Positions 22,440 to 31,829 are shown, counted from the first letter of the stretch. The stretch is 42,272 nt of DNA from Bacteroidota bacterium (GCA_022703405.1 JAKLDT010000006.1:1-42272), one strand, 5' to 3'. Notes: generated by a model from the letters alone, not told the origin. Numbers and translations: made by a program.

Positions 22440-24893
22440 TTAGTTATTCTGGTAGATCCAGTTACTGAACCTTTGTCTAAAAGGTATTTTGCTTTTATTC
22501 TTTGTTTTTATGTCAATGTTTTCATCAGGTTTGAAATCGAAAAAGACCTTATAGGAAATGGTCGGGACAATCGGAAACAGACTTAACTGATAAAGTGAAA
22601 GGGGCTTATATTCTCCTCCCCATTCAGGCATAAATATTTCACCGGTATTATTTGTATTGTAATAGTAGTATACAGGATTATGACGGTTGTAAACATTATA
22701 TACAGAGAAATTCCAGATCGCTTTATTCTTCTTAACTTTTGTCAGTTTCGAGTAACTAATACCCATATCAAGCCTGTGATAATCTCTCATTTTTGAACTG
22801 TTCCTATCACCATAGATCAACGCTTCATAATAATAGCTGTTACCTCTATAATCGTTCTCCAACGAAGGCAGATAGTATCTGCCGATAGCCTGAGTGTAGG
22901 GTAAACCTGACTGGTAAACCCAAAGTAAGTTTAATGACAGTTTTTCACTGAATTTGTAACTGACATTCAAGGAGAGTGAATTCGGCCGGTTGTAATCAAA
23001 AAGAAATTCCCTTCCATTGTTAATATTCGGATACTGACGCGTTGTTCTGGTTCGCGCATAGCTGACAAAACCTGTCCATTTTCCTGTGTTCTTCCTAATG
23101 AGAAATTCAGCGCCTATTGATCTGCCTTTGCCTCCAGATTCAATTTTTGAAGTCCAATTCTCATCTCCCATTAAATTTGCATAACCTTCTCTGAATGCAG
23201 AGAGGTCATGCATATTCTTATAGTAAAGATTTATTTCTGAGCTAAACATGCTATTTCTGTATTCCCCGTTCCATCCTAAGGTATACTGATCAGACTGAGC
23301 CGGAGGAACTTTCCTTCCGGCAGGAATCCATACTTCATTATTCATAATGCTGCCTGTTGTAAAAGCAAGATGCGAGAACTGCGATATTCTCATGTAACTT
23401 GCATTCAGTATATGATCTTCAGAAACTCTGAGGTTCATATTCATTCTGGGCTCAAGCGAAAAACGGGCGTAATCAGTTGCAATATAGTTTACCAGTCTTA
23501 ATCCCATAGTTGCCGTAATATTATTCAGAAATGTTATTTTATTATCGGCATACAAGGCAGTCTCGAGTGAATTTGTAATATCAGCTGATTTCTGATCCTT
23601 TTGTGAAGATATGTACGAATTATTTGGGACAAACTTAAACAGAGAAGTTTGTAGTCCGAAATCAATTATCCAGTTTTTAAATGCATTGTACTTCCAGTCA
23701 GAACTGTAAGAAAGATCCTGAACTGAAGATATATATCTGATTTTTAACTTCGATGTATCAGATGAACTCGTTAAGGAATACTTCATCAACTCCTTCAAAC
23801 GGTAACGTGTAAAAGATATCCTGTTTGAAGCATATAGTTTTGAAGATATGAGTGAGTTTAGCCGGGCAGATACCAACCAGTTGCCCCATACATTATTAAG
23901 ACGGTATTTTTCAGTGGAGTTAGCATTGTTGCGTGACCAGTAATTAAGGTAATCATCACCCTGGTATATGTTCACACTAAAAGTTTTCTTTTCATCAGGT
24001 TTCCATGTAAATTTCCCGTTGATGTCATGAAAACCGTATGAGAGAATATAGTTGCTTCCGTCCGACAGAGAACTTAACAAGGCCATTAACGGGTCAATCA
24101 TTGTTTTTCGTCCTGTTAAGATGAAAGATGTGTTTTTCACCTTCAATGGACCCTCAAGAGTAAAAGAAGCATCCGTGATTCCTATTCCCAGTGAACCTTT
24201 CAGCCCAGAATTATCACCTTCTCTCTGAGTAATATCGACAACAGAAGAAAGTTTGCCTCCATACCTTGAAGGAAACCCTCCTTTGTAAACATCTATATTG
24301 TTAATAATATCCGGATTGAATACTGACAAAAATCCTCCGAGATGATTCACATAAATAAGAGGTACATTATCAAATAAATAAAGATTCTGGCCGGGATCGC
24401 CTCCGCGAACAAGCATCAGGCTTGATCCCTCATTCTGATTACTTATGCCTGGCATAAGCTGCAGGCTCTTAATTACGTCAGGCTTACCACCAATTGAGGG
24501 CATCTGGGTCATCTGCTGATAACTGATTGTCGCAATATTAAACCTGCGCGTGCGTGGAGCTGAAACTATAACCTCTTCCAGCTGTTCCGCTGCCGGATTA
24601 AGGAATATGTTAATAATTGTATCCTTTTTAATATCCAGTCCAACCAGGTCTTTTTTATAACCTAAATAAGAAATTTCCAGAGCTGAATTGCCTCTTACAA
24701 CAATACTGAAATATCCATTGTAATCAGTAGTAATCCCATGTATTGTACCCTGTTCAACAATATTTGCACCGATCAGGATTTCCCCGTTATTTTTGTCTTT
24801 CACCGTCCCTGAGATCCTGACCTGCTGCTGTGCCATCACCTGAGGAGCCAGGATCAGGAAAACGAGTGACAATATTATTAATTGAGTACGCAT
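22440..24893 (-). CDS. TonB-dependent outer-membrane receptor with carboxypeptidase-like regulatory domain
   Basis: 817 residues. The signal peptide ends at VMAQQQ. A CarboxypepD_reg-like domain follows (about 24-108: RISGTVKDKNNGE, then FSIVVRG and ISYLGYK), then the plug (about 110-235: LMLVRGGDPGQNLYLFDNVP, cut here; GGFPSRYGGKLSSVVDI) and a 22-strand-type barrel to about residue 785. Unlike most receptors it does not end in an aromatic strand but has about 30 basic residues after the barrel (KTKNKSKIPFRQRFSNW). It imports an unknown substrate using TonB energy. It is preceded by DUF4249 (6-base gap), an established pairing in this phylum. It is not a SusC type, as no SusD partner is present. 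Confidence 0.9.
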   Translation of the reverse strand: MRTQLIILSLVFLILAPQVMAQQQVRISGTVKDKNNGEILIGANIVEQGTIHGITTDYNGYFSIVVRGNSALEISYLGYKKDLVGLDIKKDTIINIFLNPAAEQLEEVIVSAPRTRRFNIATISYQQMTQMPSIGGKPDVIKSLQLMPGISNQNEGSSLMLVRGGDPGQNLYLFDNVPLIYVNHLGGFLSVFNPDIINNIDVYKGGFPSRYGGKLSSVVDITQREGDNSGLKGSLGIGITDASFTLEGPLKVKNTSFILTGRKTMIDPLMALLSSLSDGSNYILSYGFHDINGKFTWKPDEKKTFSVNIYQGDDYLNYWSRNNANSTEKYRLNNVWGNWLVSARLNSLISSKLYASNRISFTRYRLKELMKYSLTSSSDTSKLKIRYISSVQDLSYSSDWKYNAFKNWIIDFGLQTSLFKFVPNNSYISSQKDQKSADITNSLETALYADNKITFLNNITATMGLRLVNYIATDYARFSLEPRMNMNLRVSEDHILNASYMRISQFSHLAFTTGSIMNNEVWIPAGRKVPPAQSDQYTLGWNGEYRNSMFSSEINLYYKNMHDLSAFREGYANLMGDENWTSKIESGGKGRSIGAEFLIRKNTGKWTGFVSYARTRTTRQYPNINNGREFLFDYNRPNSLSLNVSYKFSEKLSLNLLWVYQSGLPYTQAIGRYYLPSLENDYRGNSYYYEALIYGDRNSSKMRDYHRLDMGISYSKLTKVKKNKAIWNFSVYNVYNRHNPVYYYYNTNNTGEIFMPEWGGEYKPLSLYQLSLFPIVPTISYKVFFDFKPDENIDIKTKNKSKIPFRQRFSNWIYQNN

Positions 24894-24899
24894 GTGAAC

Positions 24900-25787
24900 T
24901 TAATTACTACCAGGAAAAATAGTATCGGATTTAATTGAACTGTATCCTGCAAATATGCCGTAACCACCTTTAATATTTGAGTATAATGGAAAAGCAATTG
25001 TTGAAGCAGCCATAAATTCAGGATAGCGGCCTTTTTCGTAAAGATATTTTTGTTTTACAAACTGGTAATAACTGAAGCTGACAGAACGCAATTCAAGTAT
25101 TACCGGAAACAGAGTAGTCCTCAAAGGTTCTCCATTAGAACTCCCTGCTGAACCGGTAAAGTAATTGATAGTCATGGTATAGCTTGAGCCTTTAATTGAT
25201 TCATTGCTGAACAGTGCCAAAGGCAGTCCTTCATTCAACAGAACCGGATCAATAATTGTTTCAAGGGAAGCGACACTTTCGTATCTGTAACGAATAAGCC
25301 TGATTACTACTTCATAATATTGTTTTACAGTAGGATCATTTGAAAAAGTGAATTTAACTGCAGGATAAGTCATCGCCTCTTCATCCTTTCCAGCAATGTC
25401 AATATGAATTATTTCAGAAGGAACAACAGGTACAGGTATTGAATCGCTGCCTGAGGCCAATTCATAGCCTGGGATGTAAACTTCACATTTGTATGATTTA
25501 AGTGGTTCAACAACTACTGATGATGAATACAATCCTTTATCCAGGAGAGTCATAGTCTCCTTATATATTCCATCAACATAAAGTGAAACATCAGCGTTAT
25601 CAATTAAAGCAAGCTTACTGGTATCAAGTTTCCCCGCAAGTGAAACCTGTACTTTTAAAGTACTGTCTTTAATCAGAATACTATTGATTGTTGGTTTTGC
25701 CGGGAATTCTGGAAATTTATCAGTAACAAGTTCCCTGCAGGAAGCCATAATTATCACAATCAGGTATAGAAATACAGAATGTTTCAT
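24900..25787 (-). CDS. DUF4249 lipoprotein, partner of the TonB receptor
   Basis: Start set at 25787, which begins the lipoprotein leader (MKHSVFLYLIVIIMASC); the reading from 25868 adds 27 residues overlapping the previous gene. The 296-residue product fits DUF4249: an Ig-like N-terminal part (KPTINSILIKDSTLKVQVSL, ADVSLYVDG, GLYSSS) and a C-terminal part with the family end KGGYGIFAGYSSIKSD. These lipoproteins are regularly encoded beside TonB-dependent receptors and may act as surface substrate-binding partners, but the substrate is unknown. The gene ends 6 bases before the receptor gene starts. Confidence 0.85.
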   Translation of the reverse strand: MKHSVFLYLIVIIMASCRELVTDKFPEFPAKPTINSILIKDSTLKVQVSLAGKLDTSKLALIDNADVSLYVDGIYKETMTLLDKGLYSSSVVVEPLKSYKCEVYIPGYELASGSDSIPVPVVPSEIIHIDIAGKDEEAMTYPAVKFTFSNDPTVKQYYEVVIRLIRYRYESVASLETIIDPVLLNEGLPLALFSNESIKGSSYTMTINYFTGSAGSSNGEPLRTTLFPVILELRSVSFSYYQFVKQKYLYEKGRYPEFMAASTIAFPLYSNIKGGYGIFAGYSSIKSDTIFPGSN

Positions 25788-25821
25788 TTTTCTGGTAGTT
25801 GAAATTTTAATGTCTGAAGAA

Positions 25822-26484
25822 TCAGAAATTGAAATTGACTTTATATGAAAGAACTGATCTCTTGCCATTTAAAAACATGATGTTTGAGAATTTGTAGTAC
25901 AGATCAAAACTAACTTTTTTACTCTTTGTGTAAAAGGTTAAACCTGGTGCAACATAGTAACCGAATTTGTCTTTCCGGTATGGAGTCATGCTTGATGTTG
26001 AAATTGTTTCCCTCCAGTAATGAGAGAAATAAGGAGAAGCTTCAGCAAATATCTGAAATCTGCTATGGGCCGGAAATAAATATCTGGAATACATTCCTGT
26101 TTTATATCCAAAATAATTGAAATAGCGAAAATCCTGACCTGAATTTGTACGAATGGGAAAATCACAGGAAATTTCAATCCCTGTGGTAATATTTTTAGTA
26201 ATCCTGTACCCGTAGCGAAATGAAGAAACCATATTTATCACCCCAAGCCCTCTGGTCCTGAAGAAATGTTCATTTATGAATGGATTTAACTGAATACCAA
26301 TCTGATTTCTCTTATAAGTCAAACTCTCTTTTTTTCCTATATCCTGTGATAAGAGTGGCTTTGGAAATAAAAAGATGATGATAATAATTAAACAGAATTG
26401 TGATTTGATGATATCATTCTTACATTCAGTAGCTGAAATTAATGTATGCAAGAGAAGTTTATATTTGAAGTATGTTTTCATCAT
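25822..26484 (-). CDS. Outer-membrane beta-barrel protein, first gene of the TonB operon
   Basis: 220 residues. A hydrophobic signal segment (CLIIIIIFLFPKPLLSQ) comes only after about 30 residues, so the true start may be an unrecognised non-ATG codon further in; no other in-frame ATG exists there. The remainder has amphipathic strands with many Tyr/Phe (YFNYFGYKTGMYSRYLF, FGYYVAPGLTFYTK) and ends in NFNF, as outer-membrane barrels do. It is 34 bases upstream of DUF4249, giving the order barrel, DUF4249, receptor, barrel. Function unknown. Confidence 0.62.
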   Translation of the reverse strand: MMKTYFKYKLLLHTLISATECKNDIIKSQFCLIIIIIFLFPKPLLSQDIGKKESLTYKRNQIGIQLNPFINEHFFRTRGLGVINMVSSFRYGYRITKNITTGIEISCDFPIRTNSGQDFRYFNYFGYKTGMYSRYLFPAHSRFQIFAEASPYFSHYWRETISTSSMTPYRKDKFGYYVAPGLTFYTKSKKVSFDLYYKFSNIMFLNGKRSVLSYKVNFNF

Positions 26485-26512
26485 AATATAATCTTGATTT
26501 TAATGGTATGAT

Positions 26513-26566
26513 GGAACCCGCAAGTTATATTTATACGTGTTTGCGAATACAATACATGCGGGTTTC
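26513..26566 (-). promoter_or_regulatory. Dyad symmetry upstream of the four-gene TonB operon
   Basis: Arms GGAACCCGCA and TGCGGGTTTC (nine of ten positions pair) are separated by 34 bases, 29 bases upstream of the first ATG. The spacer contains a weak promoter-like TTG...TATAACTTG on the minus strand. It could be an operator or an attenuator hairpin; the sequence does not decide. Confidence 0.35.
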
Positions 26567-26752
26567 ATCAGAAAGCAATTAGTAGCAGTATGTGATCTTT
26601 ATTTAAGCTGTCTATCTATCCTGGTACGTTTTTCTGACATGGCTGAGGCTCTGAAAGTTTGAAGCAGCAGCTAGACATTGTGCACTTGCCTCAACTGTGC
26701 ATTTACCAGGATGCACGGTATTAAAGTTAATGCTAAATAATTCTACATGCCG

Positions 26753-26778
26753 TAATTTGCAAGAGGCTTTGCAAATTA
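26753..26778. repeat. Perfect 10-bp hairpin
   Basis: TAATTTGCAA and TTGCAAATTA surround a six-base loop (GAGGCT). It lies between the modules, about 350 bases downstream of the second receptor gene. No T-run of terminator type follows, so its role is open. Confidence 0.5.
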
Positions 26779-27129
26779 GGATTGCCTTACCTGACTAATT
26801 TTAAAAATGTAAATAGTATCACTTTTACTGACCTTTTGAAAACTATTTTATATACATGTCAAAAACGCCTCAAATGTGACACCATTATTATATATTTATT
26901 TCAATTACTCTGTAATTTATATTCATTCTAAATATAATATATTTATTGTCTGGAATTTACAACATTTAAACTTATTAACTTCTAAACATATTTAATTGAT
27001 AAAATATCACTGGCTATCAAGGCAGAAGTGCGTAAACCCACACCCGACGAAACGCTCAAACGGGTATATGAGACTATAATGAGGTTCGGGGTGGTCTGAA
27101 GAAAAAGGCTCACAGGTCCAGTAGTCTTA

Positions 27130-29457
27130 CTATTTGAAGTTCAGGGTATAAGTTATTGAAGGTATTATTGGTAATAAATTTGAATACACAAATCTTTCGC
27201 CATTATAATATACATTAACCGGATTCTTGCGGTTATATGCATTAAATACATCCAGACTTAAAGTCTGATCGCCTAAATTATTATTGATTTTATAGTGAAT
27301 CCCCAAATCGAGACGGTGATATGCCGGTAACACGCAATTGTTAATTGAAGGATAGTTTTGAATATATCTTATATAAGCTATATAGATATCAGGAGCATAT
27401 TTTTCATTCGCTAAAGTAACAGGATAACCTGTCCCATACATCCAGAATGCTGATACATCCCATTTTCCTGTAATCTGATAGTTTACTGAAATGTTAAGAT
27501 CATGCAGCCGGTCGTATTTAAAAGGGAAAACAAGCCCGTTATTTAGATCTTCAAAAGTTCTGTCGGAACCTGACAATGTATAGTTAATACTTCCGGTCAG
27601 ACGTCCTTCCTGTTTTTCAACGGATAATTCAATTCCTTTAGCATGTCCTCTTCCTTGGGTGGTTTTTTCGTACCACGGAGAAAGATCGGTGAGTAAAGAA
27701 GATCCGTTTTTGTAATCTGTCGTGTTATATAACAATTTTCTGTATGCTTCAACAGATATCAATATTTTGTCACTCCAGTTATATGAAAAACCAGCATTTA
27801 TCTGGTCAGATTTAAGAGGGTCAATTCCTTTCAAAGCAGGGATCCAGATGTCAGTTGGCATGTTCAATCCCGATCTGCTTAAAAGATGCATATATTGTAT
27901 CATTCGTGAATACCCTGCTTTAATAACGAGATGGGGTAATAAAATAAAATTAGCAGAAAATCTTGGTTCCGGGTTAATTATAGTCTTGCCTGCTGATAAG
28001 AAGGCACTCAGCCTGAAACCCGGATTAATTACCAGCTTATGACCGAGTTTGATTTCATCTCCAATATAAATGAATGCTTCATTGGCAAGAAGTCTGCTAT
28101 TAATATAAGATGTGTCGATTTTTACTTCTAATTTTTGATCATTTGCATAATAATAATTACTCCCTGGATTAAATGTATGAAAGGTATTACCAAATCCAAA
28201 TATTAACCGGTGGTTGTTGTTAATTGTCAAATCAAAATCTGTTTTAACAATATAATCTGAAATGTCTGATTTATAACTCGCATTATAGTCTTTTGTCAGT
28301 GAGTCTGAAGGAAAGCTGTGATATGTGTCCTGTGTAAAATAATTATAGCTGCTATATGCTAATGTGGTATTAGCGAACAATCTGCTTCCGAACATATGAT
28401 TCCATCGTAGCGAGCCAATAAGGTTATCCCAGCCTGAGTTTTCATGGATATTTTCAGCCATAACATAACTATTTTCTTCAGAAGCATTATCGCTATTTAA
28501 AGAATTTATGTGGTCTTTACCGTTGTAAAAACTAAGGAAAATTTTATCTTTTTGGGAAAATGTATGTGTTAATCTGGCATTAAAATCATAAAAATTATAT
28601 TTTGGGAAATCGTCCTTTAACAAATCTAAATTTTTAAGTACTCCGGAATATAAATTGAAATATGAAGTTCGTCCTGAAATCATAAATGTGCTTTTATCAT
28701 TAATAACCGGTCCATCAAGAGAAACATTTGCAGAAATTATACCAATAGATATTTCACCTTGTAAAGATTTGTTGTTCCCGTCACGGCTTCGCACATCTAT
28801 TACTGAAGAAGCACGTCCTCCATATTGTGCAGGGAAGCAGCCTTTCAATAATTTAATATCTTTTATAGCGTGACTATTAAATGCGCTGAAAAAACCATAA
28901 AGGTGACTAACATTATATACAGGCACATCATCCAGCATAAACAAATTTTCACCGCTACCTCCTCCTCGTACAAATATACCGGCTGAACCTTCAATGCCAC
29001 CCTTTATTCCAGCTTGATTCTGAATAGACTTGATGAGGTCAGCTTCTCCCAAAGCAGGCATTTGAGTAAGTTGTTTTATCGGTATTGTTATCATTCCAAG
29101 ATGTACATTTTCGTTATGAGTATAACGGGAATATGAAACAACCACTTCTTTTAGCTCTACCAGAGGTTCCATTTTAATATTCAGAATAGTATCGTTTACT
29201 GATGAAATATGGATTGTTGCCGATTTGAACCCGACATACGTTGCCTTTACAAACGCTTGCCTGTTAGAAGTTCTAAGATTGTAAAATCCGAAGTTATTTG
29301 TCTGGGCAACACTATTGCTTAAACTATCTATTACAAATGCACCTATTATTCTTTCACCCGTATTCGAGTCTTCAACATAACCCGAAATTGTATGACCTTG
29401 CGGAAATGCTATTTTGCACAATACAAGGAGAAACAAAAGAATTTTAAATTTTAACAT
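27130..29457 (-). CDS. TonB-dependent outer-membrane receptor of the second DUF4249 module
   Basis: 775 residues. The signal peptide ends at KIAFPQ. The CarboxypepD_reg-like domain (about 22-105) opens HTISGYVEDSNTGERIIGA. The plug (about 115-225) includes IFVRGGGSGENLFMLDDVP and GCFPAQYGGRASSVIDV. The barrel ends in the standard terminal strand (YTLNFK). It is clearly related in design to the receptor at 22440, sharing the L-T-Q-M-P-A/S-x-G-x-x-D segment in the plug, but the barrels differ enough that the ligands are probably different. The preceding DUF4249 gene ends 23 bases upstream. Function: TonB-driven uptake of an unknown compound. Confidence 0.9.
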   Translation of the reverse strand: MLKFKILLFLLVLCKIAFPQGHTISGYVEDSNTGERIIGAFVIDSLSNSVAQTNNFGFYNLRTSNRQAFVKATYVGFKSATIHISSVNDTILNIKMEPLVELKEVVVSYSRYTHNENVHLGMITIPIKQLTQMPALGEADLIKSIQNQAGIKGGIEGSAGIFVRGGGSGENLFMLDDVPVYNVSHLYGFFSAFNSHAIKDIKLLKGCFPAQYGGRASSVIDVRSRDGNNKSLQGEISIGIISANVSLDGPVINDKSTFMISGRTSYFNLYSGVLKNLDLLKDDFPKYNFYDFNARLTHTFSQKDKIFLSFYNGKDHINSLNSDNASEENSYVMAENIHENSGWDNLIGSLRWNHMFGSRLFANTTLAYSSYNYFTQDTYHSFPSDSLTKDYNASYKSDISDYIVKTDFDLTINNNHRLIFGFGNTFHTFNPGSNYYYANDQKLEVKIDTSYINSRLLANEAFIYIGDEIKLGHKLVINPGFRLSAFLSAGKTIINPEPRFSANFILLPHLVIKAGYSRMIQYMHLLSRSGLNMPTDIWIPALKGIDPLKSDQINAGFSYNWSDKILISVEAYRKLLYNTTDYKNGSSLLTDLSPWYEKTTQGRGHAKGIELSVEKQEGRLTGSINYTLSGSDRTFEDLNNGLVFPFKYDRLHDLNISVNYQITGKWDVSAFWMYGTGYPVTLANEKYAPDIYIAYIRYIQNYPSINNCVLPAYHRLDLGIHYKINNNLGDQTLSLDVFNAYNRKNPVNVYYNGERFVYSNLLPIIPSITYTLNFK

Positions 29458-29480
29458 TGGGCAATTTTAAATAGTTGGTC

Positions 29481-30476
29481 TTAATAAGTGAAAACCAGGG
29501 AATCACTTGAAACTGCTGCCCCGCCTAAAATACCATATCCTCCGTTAACATTAGAATTGACTAATACCGGATCAGATAATGGATTATTATAGTTCTTTTC
29601 GTATTTATTAAGAGTTTGTAAATATTTATAGTATTCTTCAGAAATTGAGTAAAGTCTGAAATAAACATTTTTTTTATGAGTGTCTGTTCCATCCGGGACA
29701 GGATAAAATGGAAATCCAAGATCTCTTAATTCAATGGTAACTGGAAAACTACATTTCTTTCCACTAATAATTTTGTCAGAGAACGCAACTGCTTGTAGTT
29801 CGTCATTTCCAAAAGTACCCCAACGAGCAAACTTTTCTTCAGGGATCGGATCATTACAAAAGAAGTTTAATATAAAGCAATGCCTATAGCCCCATGCTTC
29901 GTGAACATAATAAATGTTCAACATATAGTAATTAATTTCATTTCCAGGATCAGTAAAAATAACATTACATGTAAGTTGTACATTTGTAGTTATATAAGGA
30001 TCTGGATACTGTAGTGGCACAATAGTCCTGAAAGTATCGACACGTTCAATTTTTACAAGGTTCGGTATTGTAACTGCTGCTGTTGCATCTGGCAGACCAG
30101 GAGCTTTCACTACAATTTTGTATTTATTACCTGGTATCGGAATCATGTTTCCGGATGAGTAATTCCCCATTCTAGATATATAAGGACCTTCAAATGGAGA
30201 ACCAGATCCTAAAAAAATATACGAGAGAGAATCAACATAATTATCATTCATATAGACCAGGACTTTAGCATTATCAATACTATAAAGGGTATTATTAGTA
30301 GATTCACTTATATCATTCAATAGTGCACTTTTACTGATCTTTACACTAAAACAACTATCCGAGGTAATTAACCCATTAATTGTTATTCTTCTTCCTGAAT
30401 CAGTAATGTTTAAAGTGTCCTTAACACATGCAGTAATGAGAAACAGAAAGGAGATAATAATTAAAGACTTTTTCAT
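29481..30476 (-). CDS. DUF4249 lipoprotein of the second module
   Basis: 331 residues. The lipoprotein leader is MKKSLIIISFLFLITAC. The body follows the DUF4249 plan: ITINGLITSDSCFSVKISKS, AKVLVYMNDNYVDSL, then a C-terminal NVNGGYGILGGAAVSSDSL that aligns with the KGGYGIFAGYSSIKSD end of the first DUF4249 protein. Two internal Cys pairs (for example in CFILNFFCND) are not present in the first copy. It precedes its receptor by 23 bases. Confidence 0.85.
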   Translation of the reverse strand: MKKSLIIISFLFLITACVKDTLNITDSGRRITINGLITSDSCFSVKISKSALLNDISESTNNTLYSIDNAKVLVYMNDNYVDSLSYIFLGSGSPFEGPYISRMGNYSSGNMIPIPGNKYKIVVKAPGLPDATAAVTIPNLVKIERVDTFRTIVPLQYPDPYITTNVQLTCNVIFTDPGNEINYYMLNIYYVHEAWGYRHCFILNFFCNDPIPEEKFARWGTFGNDELQAVAFSDKIISGKKCSFPVTIELRDLGFPFYPVPDGTDTHKKNVYFRLYSISEEYYKYLQTLNKYEKNYNNPLSDPVLVNSNVNGGYGILGGAAVSSDSLVFTY

Positions 30477-30552
30477 AAAATTAAAGGATATGCATCAAAT
30501 TTAGCTAAAAATTCTACAGTTGCTTTGATCAATAATTTGTTGTTGTAAATGA

Positions 30553-31628
30553 CTAAAGAGCTTTTTGTAATCTCATAGCATAAACATAATTATGAGCAGA
30601 GCTTGAATAAGTGTGATCCTTAGAATATTCTCTTACAGAAAGTGGTTCATTCTCCTTAGGGTAAATACTCATAATCATTCTCCCATAGCCAGACCAATTA
30701 AGCCATCCACCACAACATGTCACTGCCCATCCGCCAGGTACTTGACAGTAGCTTATTCTTTCGAGAGGTCCATAATTATTACCTTGAGAATAACTGACTT
30801 GAAGATATCCTACAGTAGGATATGATATATTTTGTATTCCAATAGCATAAGCATCTATAGTACTTCCACTTGTTTTTCTATGATCTTTCCCAGATACCAT
30901 CCATGTATTACTTGAAGATGGATATGAAGCTGTCAACATATTACCCCATGCATTTGGAAAACTATTCCAATTGTCAATCCCTCCACCACCTATCATGAGG
31001 TACCCGCCAGTCACAGATGCAGTAGCTGTTGGATAACTTGTCTGACTTCCAGAAGTTCCAGGAAATACCTGCATATGTGATCTTAAGTAATCAGGCGATA
31101 CTCCGTCAATTTTCATGCCTATCGCATACACATACAGGGTATGAGCATCTGGATCTATATGATCCTTAGATCTTGCGGACCATGTTGTCAATCCAAAATC
31201 GGGATAAGAAGCTGTTAAATAAGAACCCTCACCAGTTGCCCCCCCGTAGTTTTTGCACCTCCTCCAACTAAAACCCAATCAGGACCAACAGCTACTTGAA
31301 TACTTGGTGTATGTCCATAAGCATAGTCAGACCAAACCTGAAAATGAATCTGACCTGACCAATCTGTATATTCATTTCCATAAAGGGCGGATTTTCTAGA
31401 TGAACTCAATGGGAATTTCATAATACTCATTTCTTTCATGGAGTCTATGTCCCTTTGAGTCATAGGGCTTTCAAAAATAGTCCCAGCATTTTTCAATAAA
31501 ATTGAATCCTCTGGAGACATTTTAGCTTCTAATACAGGAATTGTTTGAGTATTCTTGTCCATATCTTTGGTACAAGAAACTAAGCCAATGGCTAGCAATG
31601 CTGTAAACAGAAAAAGACTTTTTTTCAT
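30553..31628 (-). pseudogene. Three-repeat surface lipoprotein, frame broken at a run of seven G
   Basis: Two overlapping minus-strand frames (31628-31215 and 31278-30553) form one protein of about 358 residues if one G is added to the G7 run at 31239-31245: VGGGAKTTGG then continues ATGEGSYLTASYP. A lipoprotein leader ends LAIGLVSC. The body holds three repeats of about 85 residues, each with W-x-V/M-x-G/C-G-G, an S-Y/I-Y-P segment, a (S/G)KDH motif and Y-A-I/M-G-type ending (YAIGMKI, YAIGIQN, YAMRLQK). I do not recognise the repeat family; Ca- or sugar-binding is only a guess. The defect may be real decay, phase variation by G-tract slippage, or a sequencing error. Confidence 0.72.
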
Positions 31629-31789
31629 TTGTTGAAATTTAAGTTTGACATAATATTAAATAAATAGCAACTGTAGAATTTTCGGTTTCAACAGACTGTC
31701 ATTCTAATGTTTAAATAAGACGAAGTTATTTACGCAATTAGCAAAAAGCATACATTTTGGATGTATATTGTTGAGGGATTGATGTTTTG

Positions 31790-31805
31790 CAGCGAAGGGA
31801 CGGTT
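31790..31805 (+). repeat. 16-bp direct repeat, right copy
   Basis: Identical to 21836-21851 and in the same orientation. It lies just where the receptor-like remnant (31830-31952) loses homology, which suggests a junction. Confidence 0.6.
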
Positions 31806-31829
31806 GCAGGAATAGGGATGGCATTCTCT

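Larger units (their letters stand above)
26485..27129. other. Long non-coding region between the two DUF4249/TonB modules
   Basis: 645 AT-rich bases. Next to the operon start lies a dyad (26513-26522 with 26557-26566). A perfect 10-bp hairpin sits at 26753-26778. At the far end (about 27004-27099) the plus strand keeps an open frame of about 32 codons (ending near KRVYETIMRFGVV) without a start codon; it may be the tail of a lost gene, but I cannot name it. No complete gene is visible. Confidence 0.5.

Noticed and set aside
27004..27099. Open plus-strand tail of about 32 codons (RKPTPDETLKRVYETIM)
   Set aside because: It looks protein-like but has no start codon and no family I can name, so it is noted only within the intergenic entry.
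22440..29457. Calling the receptors SusC and the region a polysaccharide utilisation locus
   Set aside because: No SusD-like gene is present, and the partner is DUF4249. The glycosidases lie outside this block.
31239..31262. Programmed -1 frameshift at the A-run just before the G tract
   Set aside because: The sequence has only GCAAAAAC, so no X-XXY-YYZ slippery heptamer lies in the zero frame. The protein repeats are restored best by one extra G in the G7 run.
31704..31829. Continuation of the receptor stub as a real small gene
   Set aside because: After residue 41 the sequence is Cys/His-rich and unlike any receptor, and it runs through the 16-bp repeat. I kept only the part with similarity.
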